Below, in pieces: positions 1-6,282 of a stretch of DNA of 9,048 bases (position 1 is its first letter; every line of letters begins with the position of its first letter). The stretch lies in contig JAPLEC010000460.1 of NCBI GenBank assembly GCA_026391515.1, forward strand, positions 1-9,048, in the 5' to 3' direction. The notes under the pieces are model-generated. The model was not told where the DNA came from and did no database searches. It was given only the letters and a program-made list of their open reading frames with translations. Position numbers and translations under genes: made by a program. This stretch comes from Bacteroidia bacterium. Lineage in GTDB: Bacteria > Bacteroidota > Bacteroidia > Bacteroidales > VadinHA17.

Positions 1-1
1 C

Positions 2-2572
2 TCATATGATAAGCCAGTTAAAATTCAGGCGATAACTCTGGCGAGCAGGAACGGAATACCTGTCGGTACTCTGAAAGTCAGTGATAATGGAATTGATTTT
101 CAAACAATTGCAGTATTGCCCGGAGCACAATTATATCGTGCCGGCAAGGTCGAAACAATTTCGTTTCCACCAGTATCCGCGAAATTTTTCAGGTTCGAAT
201 TTACAGGCGCTCCGATGAAACCAGCTGAGGTTATGGCTGAAACTACCACACTCCCCGACTCTGTTTATACCTTCAGCGAAATGAAGATTCACACCGGAGC
301 AAGGATAAACAGATGGGAAGATAAAGCAGGCTTTTATCATTTGTTTAACTATGAATCTGTATCGTCATCAAATGTACTTTCATCTTCTGCAATTGATCCG
401 ATAAAAGTTATTGATTTGACTTCCGCAATGTTACCGGATGGAACTCTTAAATGGAAAGTTCCCGAAGGAAACTGGACTGTAATGCGTTTCGGATACTCAC
501 TGACAGGCTCAAAAAACAGACCTGCTGTTTCAACGGGTTCCGGATACGAGGTCGATAAGCTCAGCAGGGAACATACCGAAGCATATATAAAAAATTACAC
601 GGATCCATTAATAAGTGTACTGGGTACACTTTATGGTAAGAGTCTGCAGTATGTTTTATTTGACAGCTGGGAGGCCGGGATGCAGAACTGGACCAATAAA
701 ATGATTGAAGAATTCACAAAAAGAAGAGGCTATGATCCTACACCGTACATACCTTGTTTATCTGGCAGGGTTGTCGGAAGCAGCGAAATCAGTGACAGGT
801 TTCTTTGGGATTTCCGGCGCACTCTTGCGGATATGTTTGCCGAAAATCATTATGGTGTAATTACAGAATACCTTCATAAACAAGGAATTAAGACTTATGG
901 TGAAGCATCCGGAGTTTCTCTTGAGATACTTGAAGATGCTCTTCTCTGCAAAAAATATGTCGATATCCCTATGGGTGAGTTCTGGTACAGAGCACTTCAT
1001 CCCGAACTGATGTATTATCAGGATGTACGCGGAGCTGCATCTGCTTCACATGTATATGGTAAGACTCTTGTAGCTGCTGAATCATATACCGGAGGGGGAT
1101 TTGAATCACCCTATACTCTTAAAAAAATTGGTGATTACTGGTTTACCCAGGGAATCAACCGCTTTGTTTTTCACACTTCAGCTCATCAGCCGATCGATAC
1201 CAGACCGGGGAATACTATGGTTGGCACCCATATAAACAGGAATATAACATGGGCAGAACAGGCTGCTCCGTTCATGACATATCTGGCACGTAATTCATTT
1301 ATGCTTCAGCAGGGTTTGTTTGTGGCAGATATTGTTTATCTCCTTAACGAGGGAGCTCCTTCAACAATGCCCATCTGGGGTGAAGGACTGGATCCTGCTC
1401 CTCCGGAAGGATTTGATTATGACTATATTAACGCTGATGCTTTACTGAACAGAATGTCGGCAGATCCGGATGGTAAGCTTTCCTTGCCGGATGGTATGAA
1501 CTATAAGGTGCTCGTGCTTCCCAACACTGATCAGATGACATTACCTGTCCTTCAGAAGATCCATGAGCTGGTTGCCGGAGGAGCAATCGTAACAGGAAGA
1601 AAGCCGCTGAGAACTCCCGGACTTACAGGCTACCCTGCATCAGAAGTCCGGTTTAAGGAACTTGTTTTTGACTTATGGGGCGATCTCGATGGTATAAGCC
1701 GCACTCAGCGCTCCTTCGGCAAAGGCAAAGTTATATGGGGATTATCGCTTCCCCGAATTCTCTCTTTATCAGGAGTTTCCAGAGATGTCGAATTTAGTCC
1801 TCCTTTTAATTCAAAACTATCCTGGGTACATCGCAGAACAAGTGACGCTGACATTTATTTTATTGTCAACTGTACCGACACTCTTATAAATACTGATCTG
1901 AGGTTCCGTGTAAGTAGAAAAGAGGCTGAAATCTGGGATCCGTGCGTTGGATCTGTTGAAAAGGCCAGTTACAGATTTGAAAATAATAAAACAGTTGTCC
2001 CATTGCAGCTGTCTGAGCGTCAATCTGTTTTTGTAGTTTTTAAGCAAAAAGCCTCCTCTGCTGCCAGAAATATTGTTCATAAATCTTCTGAAATTCTGGA
2101 TACTCTGCAGGGACCGTGGGAAATTGCTTTTCCTGCAGGTTTGGGAGCTCCTGAAAAAACACTGATAAATCACCTGGAGTCATGGACTGAGAACTCAGAT
2201 GAAGGCATAAAGTATTTCTCAGGTACTGCCAAATACACAAAAATGTTCGTTGCATCAAAGAAATGGTTTCAACCCGGGAATGTGATGATGCTTGATCTGG
2301 GTAAAGTATTTGATATTGCTGAGGTGACATTAAATGGAACTCCGCTGGGCATTTATTGGAAACCACCCTATCAGGCTGAGATAACAAATATCCTTAAAAA
2401 AGGAGAAAACCACCTTGATATAAAAATCACCAATGAGTGGACAAACAGGCTGACAGGAGATCAAAAAGCCGGCACCGGAAAAAAGGTTTTAAATTCCTCT
2501 CTCTTCGTATTCCCGGGAAGAAAATTGAATGATTCAGGGCTGCTGGGACCTGTAACAGTTATCAGAAAATGA
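2..2572 (+). CDS. GH106-like alpha-L-rhamnosidase, 5'-truncated by the window
   Basis: Probably an exported exo-acting glycoside hydrolase that releases alpha-L-rhamnose from plant or microbial polysaccharide. The frame is open from base 2 to the TGA at 2570-2572 (856 codons), so the TTG at 116 is an internal codon and the true start lies before the window. Family members are usually about 1000-1100 residues, so the signal peptide and early catalytic domain are probably missing. GH106-like blocks, by base position: GYEVDKLS (about 542-565), DSWEAG followed by NWT (662-694), RRGYD, then a FLWDFR block (about 803-820), AESYTGGG (about 1076-1102) and a NRFVFH..AHQP block (about 1157-1195). Acidic residues in DSWEAG and AES are candidate catalytic or metal-site residues, but I cannot assign them. 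The C-terminal end (about 2270-2450) resembles a GH2-type sugar-binding jelly roll (VTLNG, then NEWTNR). It converges on the oxidoreductase. No SusC/SusD pair is visible. Family assignment is from remembered motifs; substrate is inferred. Confidence 0.85.
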   Translation, partial: SYDKPVKIQAITLASRNGIPVGTLKVSDNGIDFQTIAVLPGAQLYRAGKVETISFPPVSAKFFRFEFTGAPMKPAEVMAETTTLPDSVYTFSEMKIHTGARINRWEDKAGFYHLFNYESVSSSNVLSSSAIDPIKVIDLTSAMLPDGTLKWKVPEGNWTVMRFGYSLTGSKNRPAVSTGSGYEVDKLSREHTEAYIKNYTDPLISVLGTLYGKSLQYVLFDSWEAGMQNWTNKMIEEFTKRRGYDPTPYIPCLSGRVVGSSEISDRFLWDFRRTLADMFAENHYGVITEYLHKQGIKTYGEASGVSLEILEDALLCKKYVDIPMGEFWYRALHPELMYYQDVRGAASASHVYGKTLVAAESYTGGGFESPYTLKKIGDYWFTQGINRFVFHTSAHQPIDTRPGNTMVGTHINRNITWAEQAAPFMTYLARNSFMLQQGLFVADIVYLLNEGAPSTMPIWGEGLDPAPPEGFDYDYINADALLNRMSADPDGKLSLPDGMNYKVLVLPNTDQMTLPVLQKIHELVAGGAIVTGRKPLRTPGLTGYPASEVRFKELVFDLWGDLDGISRTQRSFGKGKVIWGLSLPRILSLSGVSRDVEFSPPFNSKLSWVHRRTSDADIYFIVNCTDTLINTDLRFRVSRKEAEIWDPCVGSVEKASYRFENNKTVVPLQLSERQSVFVVFKQKASSAARNIVHKSSEILDTLQGPWEIAFPAGLGAPEKTLINHLESWTENSDEGIKYFSGTAKYTKMFVASKKWFQPGNVMMLDLGKVFDIAEVTLNGTPLGIYWKPPYQAEITNILKKGENHLDIKITNEWTNRLTGDQKAGTGKKVLNSSLFVFPGRKLNDSGLLGPVTVIRK

Positions 2573-2577
2573 TATAA

Positions 2578-2612
2578 AAAATCAGGTGCAGTCTGGGACT
2601 ACACCTGATTTT
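2578..2612. terminator. Bidirectional intrinsic terminator between convergent genes
   Basis: The 58-base gap between the convergent hydrolase and oxidoreductase genes holds a perfect 11-bp stem, 2578-2588 against 2602-2612 (core ATCAGGTG/CACCTGAT). After one C/A mismatch, the tip pairs again as AGTC (2590-2593) with GACT (2597-2600) around a TGG loop. The A-run on the left and T-run on the right put a U-rich tail after the hairpin in both directions, as expected of a shared Rho-independent terminator. Confidence 0.88.
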
Positions 2613-2630
2613 ATTTAAACAAAATATTTT

Positions 2631-3950
2631 TTATACAAGTTTCCAGGGGCTCCGGTAGTCATACTGCATGAGTTTAGTAGCAGCTCCATCCGGGTCATTT
2701 ACAAATGTCTGAGTCGAAGAATCCCAGTAAATAGTCCTTTTAAGGTTGCATGCAATGTTCCCGAGGTTGCAAACAGTTGCGCTGCTGTGGCCTATTTCAA
2801 CCGGGGCAACAGGATCCTTCCGCGAACGTATAGATTCGATGAAATTCACCTGGTGAGGTATCCTGGTTTCATAAGGTCCTTCAGTTTTAGCAGCAGCTGG
2901 TGGTTTAAATTTCGGATCGGATGAATGGAAAAAGTCACGGGTAACTTCAATCCAGCCATTTTCGCCAATAAACTTTACCCCTTTGCTTTTCTTCTCATTA
3001 AATGGTTCTGAAGTCATTACAGTGCCTGTTGCATATTTGAACATCATGTATTCAGTTCCGTCGCCAATTGGTGATATTTCGATTGGTCCCATTTTATCCA
3101 TGCCAAGTCCCCATTGGGCAATGTCGAACATATGGGCTCCCCAGTCGGTTGTAAAACCTCCGCCCATCTCTTTGTACCATCTCCAGGCACCCCAATCTTC
3201 CTCGTCTTTTACCGGATCAAGAGATATCGGAGGGTCAAGCTTATTATTGAAATGAATCGGGTAAGGAAGCGGTCCAAGCCACAGGTCCCAGTTAAGACCA
3301 TCCGGTATTGGTTCCTCAGGCAGGTCATAAGGTATTGGAGGAGCACCAACATAAGCGTTAACAAGAGTTATTTTGCCCAGTTGTCCGTTTTGCACAAGCT
3401 TTACAGCATGCTGGAAGTTTGGATCTGAACGCTGCTGAGTGCCTACTGCAAGTATCCTCTGATTATTACGAACTGTTTTTATAAGCTCTTGTCCTTCTTT
3501 TATTGTGAAGGTCATTGGTTTTTCAAGATATACATCCTTACCTGCATTGCATGCTGCAATAGCGACTATTGCATGATAATGGTCAGGAACAGCAATAACG
3601 ACAGCATTTATGTCTTTTCTTGCAAGAAGGTCCTGAAATTTCTCATAAGTTTCAATCATGACTTTTTTGCCTGCTTTGGCATAAAAATCAGTGACTCTTT
3701 TCTCAAAGCGCTTCCGCTTGATTCCATAAACGTCACATCCTGCAACTACTTCAACTCCTGGTATCTGCAAAAATCCATCAAGAAGGAACATAGATTGTCT
3801 TCCCATTCCGATGAAGCCCAGTCTGATATCAATATCAGCCGATTTTGTTTTGCAGCCCACAAGCTGTGGAATCACTGCAGCACCAGCAACACCTGCAACG
3901 GCAGTGTTTATAAACTGGCGTCTTGACCATTGTTTTTTCCGTTTATCCAT
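2631..3950 (-). CDS. Exported Gfo/Idh/MocA-family oxidoreductase (Tat signal, lipobox)
   Basis: A 439-residue NAD(P)-dependent oxidoreductase, probably acting on a sugar or sugar derivative outside the cytoplasm. The N-terminus has a twin-arginine motif (SRRQFI, residues 9-14), a small-residue hydrophobic stretch (15-30) and a lipobox-like LVGC ending at Cys33, so Tat export and lipid anchoring are likely. The Rossmann part starts with GFIGMGRQS (45-53), followed by VPDHYHA (121-127) and the family's EKP motif (143-145, Lys144). The GGGFTTDWGAHMFD block (263-276) carries the Asp/His pair typical of the substrate-side domain. Length and order fit the long exported subgroup common in Bacteroidota. 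The ATG at 3948-3950 is chosen because it puts the Tat motif at residue 9. It lies 92 bases downstream of the GntR gene on the same strand, so co-transcription is possible but unproven. The substrate cannot be read from the sequence. Confidence 0.93.
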   Translation of the reverse strand: MDKRKKQWSRRQFINTAVAGVAGAAVIPQLVGCKTKSADIDIRLGFIGMGRQSMFLLDGFLQIPGVEVVAGCDVYGIKRKRFEKRVTDFYAKAGKKVMIETYEKFQDLLARKDINAVVIAVPDHYHAIVAIAACNAGKDVYLEKPMTFTIKEGQELIKTVRNNQRILAVGTQQRSDPNFQHAVKLVQNGQLGKITLVNAYVGAPPIPYDLPEEPIPDGLNWDLWLGPLPYPIHFNNKLDPPISLDPVKDEEDWGAWRWYKEMGGGFTTDWGAHMFDIAQWGLGMDKMGPIEISPIGDGTEYMMFKYATGTVMTSEPFNEKKSKGVKFIGENGWIEVTRDFFHSSDPKFKPPAAAKTEGPYETRIPHQVNFIESIRSRKDPVAPVEIGHSSATVCNLGNIACNLKRTIYWDSSTQTFVNDPDGAATKLMQYDYRSPWKLV

Positions 3951-4042
3951 AGTTTAATTTTTAAAGGTATACCATAAGTAAATTAATGCCTGATATTAAC
4001 CGGCAAAAAATCAGTACTAAATTAAATTTTTCTTTTTAAAAA

Positions 4043-4759
4043 TCAGAATCTCCCGAAGATAGAATATTTCTCTGTATTACAGAAAATAGATGAATAAAGG
4101 AATAATCCGGGATTATTTGTTTCCATTTTTCTTTCGAGGTGAAGGACTGGCTCTCCTTTTTTCAGGTGAAGGAAACTGCTTATTTTAGCTGAAGCCGGAA
4201 TTGCTTTTATCCTCTGTTCCCCGCCTTTGATCTCAATCTGATAATGTTCCCTGAGAATTTTAAAAAGAGATCTGTTTCCGAATTGCCGGGATGTGATTCT
4301 TGGAAGATTAACGTTGGCTATGTAGCTGATATCGTAGAAGATGGGTATATCATCGAGCAATCTGAGCCGTTCCATATATATGCAGCCCGATTCCCTTTCA
4401 AGTTCAGAAAGAGGAAATATAAAATCATTTTTCCATGGAATTAAAACCGGTTTAACGATTATTTTTGTTTTAAGGTTGCGGTCTCCTACTGCTGAAGTTG
4501 TCCCTGATACAGACAGAATACCTATTTCTTTCGGGAGCTGATGTACAATACTTCCTTTTCCCTGGTGCTTTCGAATATATCCATCGCTGGCAAGTGAGCT
4601 GAGCGATTGTCTTACTGTCGGCCTTGTCATTCCATATAGCCGGCACAATTCATTTTCAGAAGGCAGCAGATCACCTTCTTTATAAATACCACCAGTTATA
4701 TGTTTCCGGAGAATTTCATAAAGCTTTTTATGCTGCGGAATATTTTTAACTGGTCCCAT
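4043..4759 (-). CDS. GntR-family regulator, HutC/FarR type with UTRA domain
   Basis: A cytoplasmic DNA-binding regulator of 238 residues, the usual length for this subfamily. Residues 9-74 form the winged helix-turn-helix: YEILRKHI, GDLLPSENELC, then MTRPTVRQSL as recognition helix, and GYIRKHQGKGS as the wing. Residues about 93-236 match a UTRA effector-binding domain: the ERESGCIYMERLRLLDD block, ISYIANVNLP, SLFKILREHY, and a C-terminal stretch around ERKMETNNP with a final YSIFGRF. UTRA domains bind small metabolites such as sugar phosphates, amino acids or fatty acids; the ligand here is unknown. The gene is divergent from the E2 gene, with 178 bases between start codons. Palindromes in that gap, one 2 bases before its own start and one over the E2 promoter, suggest autoregulation and control of E2-E1. 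Repression is the usual mode but is inferred. Confidence 0.93.
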   Translation of the reverse strand: MGPVKNIPQHKKLYEILRKHITGGIYKEGDLLPSENELCRLYGMTRPTVRQSLSSLASDGYIRKHQGKGSIVHQLPKEIGILSVSGTTSAVGDRNLKTKIIVKPVLIPWKNDFIFPLSELERESGCIYMERLRLLDDIPIFYDISYIANVNLPRITSRQFGNRSLFKILREHYQIEIKGGEQRIKAIPASAKISSFLHLKKGEPVLHLERKMETNNPGLFLYSSIFCNTEKYSIFGRF

Positions 4760-4761
4760 AA

Positions 4762-4777
4762 TTACAATTTTTTGTAA
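4762..4777. promoter_or_regulatory. Candidate operator 1, inverted repeat next to the GntR start
   Basis: TTACAA (4762-4767), a four-T spacer, then TTGTAA (4772-4777) form a perfect 6-bp inverted repeat. It lies 2 bases from the GntR start codon on its upstream side, a place suited to autorepression. The sequence is AT-rich, so chance occurrence is possible. Confidence 0.4.
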
Positions 4778-4791
4778 ATATATTAATTTTT

Positions 4792-4807
4792 ACTTGTAAA
4801 TACATGT
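4792..4807. promoter_or_regulatory. Candidate GntR operator 2, overlapping the E2 promoter
   Basis: ACTTGTA-AA-TACATGT is an imperfect palindrome with six of seven positions per arm paired. It resembles the TTGTA-nn-TACAA operators known for some GntR-type regulators, such as the AraR site. It shares the 9-base direct repeat TTGTAAATA (4772-4780 and 4794-4802, 22 bases apart) with operator 1. It covers the proposed -33 element and part of the spacer of the E2 promoter, so binding there would block transcription. Assignment to the neighbouring regulator is an inference. Confidence 0.5.
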
Positions 4808-4824
4808 TTTTTAATTTATTTTTG
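4794..4824 (+). promoter_or_regulatory. Bacteroidota-type promoter for the E2-E1 genes
   Basis: TATTTTTG at 4817-4824 matches the Bacteroidota -7 consensus TAnnTTTG exactly. TTG at 4794-4796 lies 20 bases upstream, suiting the -33 element (TTTG; one base differs here). A start site near 4830 would give a leader of about 107 bases before the E2 ATG. The match is by eye only. Confidence 0.55.
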
Positions 4825-4900
4825 TACCTGCTGATTTATAATAAGATGTGATTTAATCAATTTTCATTTAATTATACTTATTATAACAAGTTGATTAACC

Positions 4901-4928
4901 AGTAACTAGTAATAAGTAAACAGTAATA
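4901..4928 (+). repeat. Four-copy 7-bp tandem repeat in the E2 leader
   Basis: AGTAA begins at 4901, 4908, 4915 and 4922, an exact 7-base period with consensus AGTAAnn (trailing pairs CT, TA, AC, TA). Because 7 is not a multiple of 3, the TAA in each copy falls in successive frames, so all three forward frames are stopped just before the ATG at 4938. The function, if any, is unknown; slippage-type variation between strains is plausible. Confidence 0.75.
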
Positions 4929-4937
4929 TTTAAAAAA

Positions 4938-6167
4938 ATGGCAATCCCCGTAATAATGCCAAAACAAGGGCAGTCAGTTGAAACATGCATTATAACCCGC
5001 TGGTATAAAAACACTGGCGACAGCGTAAAAACAGGCGATCTGCTGTTCTCATACGAGACTGATAAAGCTGCATTTGAGCTTGAATCTCCAGGTGATGGTT
5101 TCCTGCTTGAAACATTCTTCGACGAAGGTGCGGAGGTTCCTGTACTGATGAACGTAGCAGTAATAGGTCAGAAAGGCGAATCTGTTTCAGCCTTTATACC
5201 TGGAAAAACTGCAGCACCTCCTGCTGAAACTGCACCATCAGTAAAAAAAGAAGAGGTATCAAAACAAGAAAGTGCTGTTATTCAGGCTGCTGTTTCATCA
5301 ACAGACTCAAGAATCAAAATATCCCCCAGAGCTAAACGCCTTGCAGAAAATAAAGGATTGAATTATAACAGGTTGCAAGGATCCGGACCAAATGGAAGAA
5401 TAATTGTCAACGATATTGAGAAAGCGCTTTCAGGGAGTTCAGAGATGACCAAAACAGTCCGTTCAGCTGGTACTGAATTTACCGAACAACCATTGAGCAA
5501 TGTCCGCAAGCTGATTGCTAAAGCCATGTATTCTTCACTTCAGAATTCGGCACAGCTCACCCATCACATGAGCGCTGATGTCCGCCGGCTGCTTGAAACG
5601 AGAAGCAAAATAAAAGCAGGCCTCGCTGCAGGAACAGAAAAAAATGATATCACGCTGAACGATATGATCTGCTGGTGCGTAATCAGAGCACTGAAAAAAT
5701 TCCCTGAAGCCAACAGTCATTTTCTTGGAGATTCAATTAAAACATTTCATAAAGTACATCTGGGAATAGCTGTTGATACCTCCCGTGGACTTATGGTTCC
5801 TGCAGTGAAAAATGCTGAAAAAATGAACCTGCCTCAGCTGTCAAAAGAGCTTAAGATGGTTGCAGATGCTTGCCGCAAAGGGAATATTGATCCTGAACTG
5901 ATAAAGAGCACATCAGCGACATTCACAGTTTCAAACCTTGGAAATTATGGCGTAGAAATGTTCACACCGGTAATCAACCTGCCTCAGGCTGCAATACTCG
6001 GTGTATGTACAATAATTTACAGGCCGGCCGATCTCGGGAATAATACATTTGGATTTGTTCCATATATCGGTCTGTCACTCACTTATGACCACAGGGCGAT
6101 TGACGGAGGACCAGCAACACTTTTCCTTAAAGAGATAAAAGAACAGATAGAGAGTTTCAATTATTAA
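4938..6167 (+). CDS. Dihydrolipoamide acyltransferase (E2) of a 2-oxo acid dehydrogenase complex
   Basis: The core subunit that carries the acyl group from E1 on a swinging lipoyl arm and transfers it to CoA, in the cytoplasm. The 409 residues show the full E2 order: one lipoyl domain (1-78) with the lipoylated lysine in ETDKAAFE (Lys43); a flexible Ala/Pro/Glu/Lys-rich linker (about 86-122); a peripheral subunit-binding domain (about 125-163, ISPRAKRLAENKGL then GSGPNGRI), which normally holds E1 or E3; and the catalytic acyltransferase domain (about 180-409) ending with DHRAIDG (384-390), where His385 and Asp389 are the expected catalytic residues. Nothing is missing. The ATG at 4938 follows an A-run without an obvious Shine-Dalgarno sequence, and the lipoyl domain begins at once after it. 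It is the first gene after the divergent control region, and the fused E1 follows 115 bases later. The acyl substrate (acetyl, branched-chain or acetoin-derived) cannot be read from the sequence. Confidence 0.95.
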   Translation: MAIPVIMPKQGQSVETCIITRWYKNTGDSVKTGDLLFSYETDKAAFELESPGDGFLLETFFDEGAEVPVLMNVAVIGQKGESVSAFIPGKTAAPPAETAPSVKKEEVSKQESAVIQAAVSSTDSRIKISPRAKRLAENKGLNYNRLQGSGPNGRIIVNDIEKALSGSSEMTKTVRSAGTEFTEQPLSNVRKLIAKAMYSSLQNSAQLTHHMSADVRRLLETRSKIKAGLAAGTEKNDITLNDMICWCVIRALKKFPEANSHFLGDSIKTFHKVHLGIAVDTSRGLMVPAVKNAEKMNLPQLSKELKMVADACRKGNIDPELIKSTSATFTVSNLGNYGVEMFTPVINLPQAAILGVCTIIYRPADLGNNTFGFVPYIGLSLTYDHRAIDGGPATLFLKEIKEQIESFNY

Positions 6168-6252
6168 CCCCCCATCCCCCCTAAAGGGGGGCTAATAAAG
6201 TAAATATAATTAGACCCCCTTCAGGGGGTGGGACGCGAAGCGGACCGGGGGC
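6168..6252. repeat. GC-rich intergenic hairpin element between E2 and E1
   Basis: Starting right at the E2 stop codon, this 85-base element is much richer in G+C than its flanks. It contains a perfect hairpin of six C (6176-6181), TAAA, six G (6186-6191); a second of ACCCCCT (6214-6220) against AGGGGGT (6223-6229); and a small CGC-GAA-GCG hairpin (6234-6242). C-rich 6168-6173 can also pair with G-rich 6247-6251, closing the whole unit. It resembles the multicopy palindromic intergenic repeats of Bacteroidota genomes, which I know only as a general class. It has no coding potential. It may protect the 3' end of the E2 message or reduce read-through into E1. Confidence 0.7.
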
Positions 6253-6282
6253 AGAACTAACAGATCATAAAGACAAAGTAAA

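Noticed and set aside
116..118. TTG at 116 as start of the glycoside hydrolase
   Set aside because: The frame is open without a stop from base 2, and the upstream codons read as normal protein continuous with the domain, so the gene is cut by the window edge.
1817..2387. Two minus-strand open frames inside the hydrolase gene
   Set aside because: They overlap a gene with clear family motifs, match no family I recognise and have no leader signals; they are shadows.
3489..3926. A 145-codon plus-strand open frame antisense to the oxidoreductase
   Set aside because: The peptide is Cys/Ser/Asn-rich with no domain and lies fully opposite conserved oxidoreductase motifs.
3962..3969. TACCTTTA on the minus strand as -7 promoter element of the oxidoreductase, beside the GGTATACC palindrome (3966-3973)
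   Set aside because: It is one base off consensus, has no -33 partner at the right distance, and would leave a leader of only a few bases; an 8-bp palindrome alone is weak evidence.
3987..4005. Imperfect hairpin after the GntR gene (TGCC against GGCA)
   Set aside because: Only four contiguous base pairs and no convincing T-run on the minus strand; not enough for a terminator.
4775..4782. TATATTTA on the minus strand as promoter for the GntR gene
   Set aside because: It has one mismatch to TAnnTTTG and no TTG about 20 bases upstream; the AT-rich context makes such matches frequent.
6176..6191. C6-TAAA-G6 hairpin as a standard intrinsic terminator of E2
   Set aside because: No T-run follows it (CTAATAAAG comes next), and E1 downstream lacks a visible promoter of its own. 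I kept it as part of a repeat element.
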